A DNA stretch of 16,171 nt from JBCCSZ01 sp039199225. Its GTDB lineage: Bacteria > Bacteroidota > Bacteroidia > Chitinophagales > Saprospiraceae. The notes beneath the pieces were generated by a model. That model made no database searches and was not told the DNA's origin. It worked only from the letters and a program-made list of their open reading frames with translations. The position numbers and the translations under genes are program-made. Below are positions 7,485-13,858 of the stretch, piece by piece (within the stretch, counting starts at the first letter, position 1; each line of letters begins with the position of its first letter). The stretch spans positions 1 through 16,171 of the forward strand of contig JBCCSZ010000177.1 of the NCBI GenBank assembly GCA_039199225.1, in the 5' to 3' direction.

Positions 7485-7492
7485 ACCTTTCT

Positions 7493-7536
7493 TTTGTAGA
7501 AATAAATAAAAAACGCATATTTGCTTTGCAAATTGA
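7493..7536 (+). promoter_or_regulatory. Promoter and overlapping operator-like palindrome of the second ArsR-type gene
   Basis: TTTG (7493-7496) lies 19 bases before CATATTTG (7516-7523), which matches the -7 consensus at seven of eight positions. A perfect inverted repeat ATTTGC-TTT-GCAAAT (7519-7533) overlaps that -7 box, the usual arrangement for an autorepressor site. The sequence GCAAATTGA (7528-7536) also occurs at 6964-6972, in front of the first ArsR-type gene. Confidence 0.5.
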
Positions 7537-7560
7537 TTAAACTATAATAAAACCGTATCT

Positions 7561-7869
7561 ATGAGAAAAGCGAGAATCAACATTAATAATGAAAAGTTGC
7601 AGGTCTCGTCAGAGATTCTGCGCGCATTGGCGCATCCACTCCGGATGACCATACTCGAATTTATTGACAACAACAAAACCATCAACGTCAACAAAATTTA
7701 CAACACGCTAAAGCTGGAACAGTCTATTACCTCACAACACCTTCGCATTCTTCGCGTGGCTGGAATCGTCGATACTCATCGGGAAGGTAAATTCATCCAC
7801 TACAGCATCAATTACAACAAAATCAACAACGTCCTCAAAGCCATCGATACTTTCCTCAAGTCAGAGTAA
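7561..7869 (+). CDS. ArsR-family winged-helix regulator (paralogue 2)
   Basis: A 102-residue winged-helix regulator closely related to the gene at 7006-7344. The core starts at LRALAHPLRMTILEFI (20-35). The recognition helix region is LKLEQSITSQHLRILRVAGIV (about 50-70), and the wing is HREGKFIHYSI. Like its paralogue it has no cysteine, so a classical thiolate metal site is excluded; histidines (for example in LAHPLR and KFIHYS) are present but do not form a pattern I recognise. It is Asn/Lys-rich in the N-terminus and linker. A palindrome overlaps its promoter, suggesting autoregulation. No sensor, transporter or efflux gene lies next to it, so the target genes are elsewhere or are the two regulators themselves. 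Confidence 0.9.
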   Translation: MRKARININNEKLQVSSEILRALAHPLRMTILEFIDNNKTINVNKIYNTLKLEQSITSQHLRILRVAGIVDTHREGKFIHYSINYNKINNVLKAIDTFLKSE

Positions 7870-8092
7870 TCCATCGATCGCTTTCTCTCAACTCCTTAGC
7901 CAGAGCTGATTTATTCTTACACTCGAAGGCTGCAACATCCCATTAACAATCGATATACTGGTTCTTTTCATTCAGACATCTTCGATGCCTCAATACATTA
8001 GAATCTTGCTTTGATCGCCAAATGATCCAAGTACACATTACAGCTATCGCCAGCCTCTTCAAGACAGTCTAAATCACCCCCAAAAGGTATAA

Positions 8093-8136
8093 AAAGAAAG
8101 CCGCCTCAGGTGCTAATCACCGAGGCGGCTTTCTTT
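8093..8136. terminator. Perfect 15-bp stem terminator of lspA, probably bidirectional
   Basis: AAAGAAAGCCGCCTC (8093-8107) is the exact inverse of GAGGCGGCTTTCTTT (8122-8136). Inside it, GGTG (8109-8112) pairs with CACC (8118-8121) around CTAAT, with one bulged A. Both sides are T-rich in the outgoing direction. It lies 20 bases past the lspA stop on the minus strand; on the plus strand it could also stop transcripts from the ArsR-type gene that ends at 7869. The 223 bases between that gene and this hairpin hold no convincing gene. Confidence 0.92.
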
Positions 8137-8156
8137 ATTGCTAAGTTGCAATTACT

Positions 8157-8990
8157 TTACTCTGCTGACGGAGGCGTAGGCTTATCTGGTGCTTCTGGCT
8201 CGTGCTGCTCTTCATGCTGTTCTTCGCTTTGCTCTTCTACCTCGCTCCCCACCTCCTCATTTTCTGCCACCACATCTTCCGAAACAAGTGGCGCAGAAGT
8301 CGCTGCCTCTGCAGCCGCCACCGTCATCGCCGCACCTTGTACAGCACCCTCAGCAACTTCCACCTTGGCCTCTTCCTCCTCCTTGGCACTAAAGAAATTA
8401 CGATGAAATAACAAGATGCTAACCACCCCTATGGTGATCGACATATCCGCTATGTTGAACACCGGCCGAAAGAACATAAAGTAGTCACCACCCCATATCG
8501 GCAGCCAGTCCGGAAAGTGTCCACTAAAGAGCGGAAAATACAACATGTCTACCACCTTTCCGTGCAAAAACCCGGCATAGCCGCCGCTCTCTGGAAACAT
8601 GGTTGCCAAACCACCATGATAAGCAGATTCCGAAAAGATCAGACCGTAAAAAGCACTATCGATGATATTACCGACGGCACCGGCAAGAATGAGGGCAAAA
8701 CTGGTCAGCAACCCTAATTTCGCACTGCTATTTACCAAAAATTTCAAATAGTAAATCAGGAATGCCACCGCTACAATTCGAAAAAGGCTCAAGGCCAATT
8801 TGCCGTAGTCACCTCCAATCGAAAGACCAAAAGCCATCCCGTTGTTTTCCACAAAATGCAACAAGCCCCAAGTGCCAAACAAAGGAATTTCCTCGCCGTA
8901 TTCCATACTTGTTTTAACCCAAATCTTCAGTGCCTGGTCCAAAAACAACACGATGAAAACCAGAACTATCACATATGCTGATCTTTTCAA
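8157..8990 (-). CDS. lspA: Lipoprotein signal peptidase (signal peptidase II) with acidic C-terminal tail
   Basis: LspA cuts the signal peptide from diacylglyceryl-modified prolipoproteins in the inner membrane. The start is TTG at 8990-8988; no ATG or GTG lies in frame ahead of the first membrane helix, and GTG at codon 7 is the only near alternative. Four hydrophobic segments lie at about 6-22, 63-86, 92-112 and 175-198. The conserved motifs are ENNGMAFG (48-55), GNIID (107-111), and the catalytic aspartates Asp148 in KVVDML and Asp182 in FNIADMS. The segment between the two aspartates is 34 residues, longer than in proteobacterial LspA. From about residue 203 a 75-residue cytoplasmic tail, rich in Glu, Ala and Val and ending EAPDKPTPPSAE, takes the protein to 277 residues, well above the usual 160-220. 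It follows the DksA-like gene, a known Bacteroidota pairing. Confidence 0.95.
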   Translation of the reverse strand: MKRSAYVIVLVFIVLFLDQALKIWVKTSMEYGEEIPLFGTWGLLHFVENNGMAFGLSIGGDYGKLALSLFRIVAVAFLIYYLKFLVNSSAKLGLLTSFALILAGAVGNIIDSAFYGLIFSESAYHGGLATMFPESGGYAGFLHGKVVDMLYFPLFSGHFPDWLPIWGGDYFMFFRPVFNIADMSITIGVVSILLFHRNFFSAKEEEEAKVEVAEGAVQGAAMTVAAAEAATSAPLVSEDVVAENEEVGSEVEEQSEEQHEEQHEPEAPDKPTPPSAE

Positions 8991-9023
8991 AATGAGATTC
9001 GTTTTAGAATAAACAATTTTCCG

Positions 9024-9033
9024 ACCTTAAGGT
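9024..9033. repeat. Ten-base perfect palindrome upstream of lspA
   Basis: ACCTTAAGGT is its own reverse complement and lies 34-43 bases before the TTG start of lspA, next to the terminator of the preceding gene. No clear TAnnTTTG promoter is visible in this gap, so lspA expression may depend on this site, on read-through, or on an element I do not recognise. Confidence 0.4.
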
Positions 9034-9036
9034 TAG

Positions 9037-9078
9037 TAAAAAAATAGTGATTATACTAATTCATCTTAGTATAATCAC
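9037..9078 (-). terminator. Terminator of the DksA/TraR-like gene
   Basis: GTGATTATACTAA (9047-9059) and TTAGTATAATCAC (9066-9078) are perfect 13-base inverse copies around a six-base loop. On the minus strand the stem runs into TATTTTTTTA. It sits 31 bases after the stop codon and separates the gene from lspA. Confidence 0.88.
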
Positions 9079-9109
9079 CATTTTGCCAGCTGATACGCGG
9101 GTCTTATTT

Positions 9110-9487
9110 TCAGCGTCGGCCTTGCTGCTTAGCAGCTATGCTCAATGTGGCATGAGGTACCGCACGCAGACGTTCCTTCGAGATCAACTTGCCGGTCACC
9201 CGGCAAATTCCATATACCTTATTAGATATTCGAATCTTAGCGTTTTCCAAATGTTGGATGTGTTTCAAGATGCGAGCTGCCATCGAAGTCAGGCGCTCAC
9301 TTTCAGCCGTTCCAGTACCATCGTCCAGGCCCTTCACCTTTGAATCAGGGTTGTCAGCCATGTCCGATAATTGCTTCTTATAAAACTCGAGTTGTTGCTT
9401 GGCGTCTTTCAGTTTGCCGTCGATCAATTGCTCGAATTCCTCCAACTCCTGATCGCTGTACCGGGTTTTTTCTGCTTTCCCATTCAT
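9110..9487 (-). CDS. DksA/TraR-family protein with degenerate zinc finger
   Basis: A 125-residue member of the DksA/TraR family, whose members reach into the RNA polymerase secondary channel and modify initiation, often with ppGpp. Residues 10-45 and 60-92 are predicted helices forming the coiled-coil arm, with the acidic segment GLDDGTGTAESER at 53-65 near its tip. The C-terminal domain YGICRVTGKLISKERLRAVPHATLS (93-117) aligns with the family zinc finger, but three of the four cysteine positions are lost: Cys95 remains while Thr98, Ser116 and Ala119 stand at the other sites. This loss is common in Bacteroidota homologues, so it is probably still folded and functional. It precedes lspA and has its own terminator. 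Specific role unknown. Confidence 0.88.
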   Translation of the reverse strand: MNGKAEKTRYSDQELEEFEQLIDGKLKDAKQQLEFYKKQLSDMADNPDSKVKGLDDGTGTAESERLTSMAARILKHIQHLENAKIRISNKVYGICRVTGKLISKERLRAVPHATLSIAAKQQGRR

Positions 9488-9599
9488 AACTCGCTGAATT
9501 TATGTTTGTTTAAATGATTGTATGGTATCCAATAAGCCGGGCCATTGATATTTTTGCAAATCACCTGTATCACAAAAGAATATCTTCTACAACATGCGG

Positions 9600-9607
9600 C
9601 AAAATTA
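9600..9607 (-). promoter_or_regulatory. Candidate -7 box of the DksA/TraR-like gene
   Basis: On the minus strand TAATTTTG (9607-9600) is a perfect TAnnTTTG match and is followed by CCGC. TTTG copies upstream lie 13 and 25 bases away, both outside the best spacing. The leader would be about 105 bases. Confidence 0.4.
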
Positions 9608-9705
9608 ATTATTTTCCATACAAAATAAAAGCCAAACTACTTTCTTTCCTGTCAGGCACCAACTCAATAGACTGGTTATCAAACACTTGGATAATAAAAA
9701 AAAAC

Positions 9706-11961
9706 TTATTCTCGGCAAATTCCCTGCAGTGAAGCAAAGTATTTTGCGTCCAACCCCATGGCCTCCGCCTTCTGATAATCGGCACAAGCCCCCTCGTCGT
9801 CTTGTAAAGCCTTCCGTACGCCCGCTCGATTGTAATACGCCTCGCGGTGCTGCACATCCAATTTAACAGTCCGATTGTAGTCTGCCAAAGCTCTTTCGTA
9901 CTGCCCCAAATGATGCAGCACCAACGCCCGACGGTAGTAGTAGTTGGCGTCTTCCCCTGCACAAGCTTTGATCGCCCAAGTCAAGTCCTCGACAGCTCTT
10001 TCGTAGTTCTGCAGCTCGTACCAGGCCATTGCCCGCTCGTACAACAAGCGATCGTTGTCCGTGTCCATCTCTAGCGCCAGGTTGTAATCCTCAATAGCAG
10101 CATCGTACTGCAAAGCCTTCAGCCTGGCTTTCGCCCGATTGGCCAAGAGTATGGAAGATGAAGGACTGATGACAATGGCTTCGTTCAAATCTTCAATGGC
10201 TCCCCAGGCATCTCCGGCGATGAGCTTCAAGGCTCCCCGATTGTTGAGTGCCTCTGGGTTGATGGCATCAAGAGATAAACACTTATCGTAATCCATCAAT
10301 GCTTTTTCGGGCTGTGCAAGACGCTGAAAGCACTGCCCCCTCATGTAGTAGGCAACGGCAAGTTTTTCCTCCAGATCAATGGCTTTGTCAAATGATTGGA
10401 TGGCTTCCTTTTCTCTGGACAGCTCAAACAAGGCAATACCTAAGTTGTAATGTGGCTCAGCCTGCGCAGGGTCCAGATCAATGGCAACTTGTAAGTCCTC
10501 CAAAGCTCCGGTGTATTCCTCCAAACGCAGCCGGGCATAACCACGACCATTGTAGGCTTGTGCGTTTTCACCGTCTAGGTGAATCAGTTGGTTGAATTCC
10601 TGGATGGCTTCTGCATAACGGCCCGAGCGATTAAAAAAGATGCCTTTTTCCAATAAGGTTTTCTTATCGTCGCCAGGTCCAAAATCACTTGGCAAAATCA
10701 CTGGACGCTCCAACGATGTACGCTCCGATCCATTTGCGACTAAGTCAGTGTTTGTAAATACCCATTGCTCAAAAGAACCACCTTGGTCTTCAGACTTACT
10801 TTCCAAATAGGCCAGGTAGTCGGCAAAAGCACTGACGCGTCCGTAGGCCAAATGTCCCAGTGCGTAGTAACAGTTATTCATGTGAAAATAAGCACGCTTG
10901 TTGGTCGGAGCCATTTCAATGGCGTATTTCTGATCGAGTAGTGCTTCCTCGTAAGTGCCATTGAGGTAATGAGCCAGGCCGCGGTTGCGGTACAGCTCTG
11001 TGTTTTCATAGCCTTGGGCAACCGCCACATCAAAGTGGCGAACCGCTTCGTTAAAATTTTTCAAATGCAGCTCCGCAACACCCTTAAAATAATGGTAGGT
11101 ACCATCTGCAGGGTCAAAGTTTAATGCCTTTGTAAAATACTGATTGGCATCTTTGTACTTTTTCAGTTTCAGCTTAATCAAACCAATACAATACAACGCC
11201 CGCGCATTGTCCTCATCCTGCCGCAGCGCTGTTTGGTAGCCTGCCAAAGCCTTTTCATAGCGCCCTTCCGACAACAGCTGATGGGCATTGGCCAGAACAC
11301 CTGCGTCTGGCGACCCACCTGAAATCAATAGATGGTAAGCCTTGACGCGATTGCGATTGCTGGTTTTGTCTGAGGGATCAATCGCCAAGGATTGGTCGTA
11401 ACTGTCTATAGCCTTGCGATATTCACCCTTTGCAACCAAAACATCTGCCTGTATGCCATAAGTCAAACTGTTCTGAGGGTCGGATTCCAAAGCATGAGAC
11501 ACATCATTCAAAGCGGCGTCCAAGGCTCCCAAGCTGCTGTTGACCAGCGCACGTTGATTGTACAACCAGGCCGAAGGACGCTCCCGAATGGCATAGTTGT
11601 AATCTTCAATGGCGCCCACCAAGTCTCCCAATTTTTGACGAATCTGCGCGCGAATCTCATATGCCTCTGCATCACGGGAATCGATTGATAATAAGCGATT
11701 GAAATCTTCCAAGGCCAGCGAAAACTGCTTGGACTCAAAGCGAATCAATCCTCTATTGAAAAGTGATTTAACGTCTTTAGGATTGCGTTCCAAAGCCTCC
11801 GAGTAGCTCTGCAAGGCTTGATCCAGTTGACCCTGATCGTGGTAGCTTGTACCGTCGAGGTAAAAAGCCTGAGCTGCTTGTTCTAAACTCATCTGCGCAT
11901 AAGACAAAAGGGTGGTCAACAGACCAATGGCCAAAAGCAAGGGACGAAGGTAGGTGTTCAT
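9706..11961 (-). CDS. Exported tetratricopeptide-repeat protein, about 18 repeats
   Basis: A 751-residue protein with a signal peptide (MNTYLRPLLLAIGLLTTLLSYA, cut after Ala22), so it is periplasmic or surface-exposed. The rest is almost entirely 34-residue TPR units of the pattern A-x-x-x-(R/G)-G/A-x-x-x-x-x-x-G-x-(Y/F)-x-x-A-(I/L)-x-D-(Y/F)-x-x-A-(I/L)-x-x-(D/N)-P. I count about five units at 30-205, four at 225-370, a less regular linker at 370-430 (SKSEDQGGSFEQWVF region), and nine at 433-745. The last unit ends GACADYQKAEAMGLD and the protein finishes SLQGICRE. TPR stacks form superhelical scaffolds that bind peptides or other proteins; the partner is unknown. It is not recognisable as an enzyme. 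It is transcribed alone on the minus strand, divergently from the glucosaminidase gene. Confidence 0.92.
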   Translation of the reverse strand: MNTYLRPLLLAIGLLTTLLSYAQMSLEQAAQAFYLDGTSYHDQGQLDQALQSYSEALERNPKDVKSLFNRGLIRFESKQFSLALEDFNRLLSIDSRDAEAYEIRAQIRQKLGDLVGAIEDYNYAIRERPSAWLYNQRALVNSSLGALDAALNDVSHALESDPQNSLTYGIQADVLVAKGEYRKAIDSYDQSLAIDPSDKTSNRNRVKAYHLLISGGSPDAGVLANAHQLLSEGRYEKALAGYQTALRQDEDNARALYCIGLIKLKLKKYKDANQYFTKALNFDPADGTYHYFKGVAELHLKNFNEAVRHFDVAVAQGYENTELYRNRGLAHYLNGTYEEALLDQKYAIEMAPTNKRAYFHMNNCYYALGHLAYGRVSAFADYLAYLESKSEDQGGSFEQWVFTNTDLVANGSERTSLERPVILPSDFGPGDDKKTLLEKGIFFNRSGRYAEAIQEFNQLIHLDGENAQAYNGRGYARLRLEEYTGALEDLQVAIDLDPAQAEPHYNLGIALFELSREKEAIQSFDKAIDLEEKLAVAYYMRGQCFQRLAQPEKALMDYDKCLSLDAINPEALNNRGALKLIAGDAWGAIEDLNEAIVISPSSSILLANRAKARLKALQYDAAIEDYNLALEMDTDNDRLLYERAMAWYELQNYERAVEDLTWAIKACAGEDANYYYRRALVLHHLGQYERALADYNRTVKLDVQHREAYYNRAGVRKALQDDEGACADYQKAEAMGLDAKYFASLQGICRE

Positions 11962-12013
11962 GGTGCGGGTGATTTATATGAAAGGCTTTATCAGATTAGC
12001 CCTAAATTGAATA

Positions 12014-12042
12014 CATATTTATCTTAATATGACCTAAGCAAA
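12014..12042 (-). promoter_or_regulatory. Candidate promoter of the TPR gene
   Basis: On the minus strand TTTG (12042-12039) precedes TAAATATG (12021-12014) by 17 bases. The -7 element is identical to the one before the lipoprotein gene (701-708) and differs from TAnnTTTG at one base. The leader would be about 50 bases. Confidence 0.4.
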
Positions 12043-12114
12043 TTTTTTGCCAGTTTCTAAAAAGACCCACAAGGTTTTTTCTCCACCCAGTTGAGCAAAT
12101 AAATCCAGCTCCAT
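12034..12114 (-). CDS. Possible 26-residue microprotein (low confidence)
   Basis: ATG at 12114 opens a short frame reading MELDLFAQLGGEKTLWVFL followed by ETGKKFA and a TAG stop. It begins five bases after the stop of another tiny frame on the same strand. The residue choice looks protein-like, but frames this short are expected by chance, and its 3' end overlaps the -33 element proposed for the TPR gene. No family recognised. Confidence 0.15.
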   Translation of the reverse strand: MELDLFAQLGGEKTLWVFLETGKKFA

Positions 12115-12119
12115 GCCCA

Positions 12120-12215
12120 CTATTTTTTGTCACGCCCAAGATTTCCCAGCGCTAACAATACTTCTGGAATTGTAAAAAAGAAGGCATAAACAAATAAATT
12201 AAATTTAAAACACAT
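12120..12215 (-). CDS. Possible 31-residue small membrane protein (low confidence)
   Basis: ATG at 12215 opens a frame of 31 residues with one hydrophobic segment (about 5-24: FNLFVYAFFFTIPEVLLALG) and a basic end, GRDKK. This would suit a single-pass small membrane protein with a cytoplasmic C-terminus. There is no clear promoter or ribosome site ahead of it, and chance could explain it. It is followed after five bases by the frame at 12034-12114. Confidence 0.18.
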   Translation of the reverse strand: MCFKFNLFVYAFFFTIPEVLLALGNLGRDKK

Positions 12216-12240
12216 ATAAATATTACACATTCAATACAAT

Positions 12241-12258
12241 TCATCAACAGTTTGATGA
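12241..12258. repeat. Perfect seven-base inverted repeat
   Basis: TCATCAA (12241-12247) and TTGATGA (12252-12258) are exact inverses around CAGT. No T-run follows on either strand, so it is more likely a protein-binding site or chance than a terminator. Confidence 0.4.
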
Positions 12259-12526
12259 TAACCAATTAGCGGCTGAGAAGAAGTTGCCAAGACTTACGCA
12301 TTCAAATAAATTATAATGCATAAAAATCTACTTCAAGCTCGTACAGCAAGAACACATTAAAAAAATATCATATTTCCACTCAAATGACTAACAGCTACTT
12401 AACCATATCAAATTCGGATGTGAAACCCAGCCAAAAGAGATATATTAAAAATATTTAGCATATTTATTTCTCCGTCACATTATTTGCCCCAAAAAGGGTC
12501 TCGCCAAACATATTACTATTGATTTT

Positions 12527-12540
12527 ATATATTAATATAT
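12527..12540. repeat. AT-only 14-base palindrome
   Basis: ATATATTAATATAT is its own reverse complement and lies about 190 bases upstream of the glucosaminidase start. In such AT-rich DNA this may be chance. Confidence 0.3.
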
Positions 12541-12725
12541 TCTATATTGCAGCATCAATGCCAGACAGCTTACTATGAGAAAACCCTAAAAGTAAGTGAT
12601 TGGCAACACAACCAAGACACTTACATCGATCCTGGCAGAAGGCCCGCCTCCTTCCTATCTGTTCAAAGATTGATGGTAGTTCGAATTGGTGTAATCATTT
12701 TTTACATCTTTTAATTACCATTACT

Positions 12726-13775
12726 ATGACCAAACCATCGGTTCATTTATCATGTGCTTTTTTGCTTTTGTTGTCCTGCTCTCTCATTTCTTTTGAAGAT
12801 TCCAAATCCAATAAAGCAATTCAATACATCGAACAGTTCAAAGATATTGCACAACGAGAAATGCAGAGGAGTGGCATTCCAGCCAGCATCAAACTGGCAC
12901 AGGGCATCCATGAATCAGGTGCTGGAATGGGTTCTTTGGCCCAAAATGCCAACAACCACTTTGGCATCAAGTGCAAGAGCTACTGGCAAGGGCCAACTTA
13001 TTATATCGAGGACGACGACTTCCAAAATGGTAAGCTGATCAAGTCGTGCTTCAGAGCTTATGAAGAGGCCGGCTATTCCTACCAGGACCATACAGATTTT
13101 TTGGTCGGTAATCCAAGATATGCGGCTTTGTTCCAACTTCCTCAAACCGACTATAAGGCATGGGCCAAAGGGCTCAAGCGCTGCGGCTATGCAACCGATG
13201 CACGCTATGCTGAAAAAATCATCCGCATCATTGAGAAATACCAACTGCATCAATACGATGCTCAGGGAGCCAAGCTGGAAAGCGATAAGAACCAAGCTTT
13301 TGCGCTACTGCTCGAAATGGAAGGCATCCATCATCAACAGACAACAGCCTTTGTAGAGACCGAACAAACACCCACACAAGCTGTGTTGCCCAACGACATC
13401 CAGCGTAGCTTTTTGGATACACCTCCCACAACTTCTGAACCGGCTACAACAGAAACGGAGGTCGTTGCACTGTCCAACTCTGCCTTACCACCTGCCATGG
13501 TGCTACCCAATGATTACAAAAGAAATTCAAGAGATACAGACTACAGACCAGCCACCGAAAATACGGAAACTTATATTCCAGCGACCATCACCACTCCTCA
13601 GGAACCCGGAACGGCCATCACTGGCCAGGAAGCAGACTTTGTGCCTGCCAGCGACCGATTCATCCCCAAAGAAGTGGAGACCGCTTTACCTGCCCCAACT
13701 TACCAAATTCCAGCATCTAGGATGAAAAAGACAGTACAACAACCTAGGAGAGCAGGCAGCTATTCCAGAAGATAA
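12726..13775 (+). CDS. Exported glucosaminidase-type peptidoglycan hydrolase
   Basis: A 349-residue protein that probably cleaves N-acetylglucosaminyl bonds in peptidoglycan (FlgJ/LytG-like, GH73 type). The ATG at 12726 is chosen because it begins a clear export signal, MTKPSVHLSCAFLLLLSC; a longer frame back to a TTG at 12600 would bury that signal. LLSC with Cys18 may be a lipobox, so a lipoprotein is possible. The catalytic domain covers about 30-175: IPASIKLAQGIHESGAGMGS places the catalytic acid at Glu63, followed by NNHFGIKCK (77-84) and the YQDHTDFL and YATDARYAEKII helices. Homologues usually end in a LysM domain; here residues 190-349 are instead Thr/Pro-rich and low in complexity, with a repeated VLPND motif at 220-232 and 259-271. 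It is followed by a strong terminator. Confidence 0.88.
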   Translation: MTKPSVHLSCAFLLLLSCSLISFEDSKSNKAIQYIEQFKDIAQREMQRSGIPASIKLAQGIHESGAGMGSLAQNANNHFGIKCKSYWQGPTYYIEDDDFQNGKLIKSCFRAYEEAGYSYQDHTDFLVGNPRYAALFQLPQTDYKAWAKGLKRCGYATDARYAEKIIRIIEKYQLHQYDAQGAKLESDKNQAFALLLEMEGIHHQQTTAFVETEQTPTQAVLPNDIQRSFLDTPPTTSEPATTETEVVALSNSALPPAMVLPNDYKRNSRDTDYRPATENTETYIPATITTPQEPGTAITGQEADFVPASDRFIPKEVETALPAPTYQIPASRMKKTVQQPRRAGSYSRR

Positions 13776-13819
13776 ATCATTACTTGAACACTACACAAAC
13801 TATAATTTCTACATCCCCC

Positions 13820-13858
13820 GAAGGTAGTCGGTAATCATTTACTGGCTACCTTCTTTTT
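13820..13858 (+). terminator. Terminator of the glucosaminidase gene, overlapping the pdxA 3' end
   Basis: GAAGGTAGTCGGTAA (13820-13834) pairs over its full 15 bases with TTACTGGCTACCTTC (13839-13853), including two G-U pairs, around TCAT, and continues into TTTTTCTT. The right arm contains the stop and the last four codons of the convergent pdxA gene. No T-run exists on the minus-strand side. Confidence 0.88.

Larger units (their letters stand above)
11962..12725. other. Long AT-rich intergenic region between divergent TPR and glucosaminidase genes
   Basis: This is the longest gene-poor stretch in the window (764 bases). It holds a TPR-gene promoter candidate (12014-12042), two tiny tandem minus-strand frames (12034-12215), a seven-base inverted repeat (12241-12258), and a 14-base AT palindrome (12527-12540). 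No tRNA, known riboswitch or transposon end was recognised. A frame in phase with the glucosaminidase gene stays open back to a TTG at 12600 but has no protein-like features. Confidence 0.6.

Noticed and set aside
8110..8411. Several plus-strand Ser/Leu/Pro-rich frames
   Set aside because: They are the opposite strand of the repetitive Glu/Ala tail of lspA.
8071..11975. Isolated AAATCACC octamers in other intergenic gaps (8071-8078, 9558-9565, 11968-11975 minus strand)
   Set aside because: The same octamer also occurs inside coding sequence (for example 4686-4693 and 15411-15418), so single copies are not evidence of the array family.
12600..12725. Upstream extension of the glucosaminidase gene from a TTG
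   Set aside because: It would place 42 unremarkable residues ahead of a clear signal peptide; the ATG at 12726 fits export.
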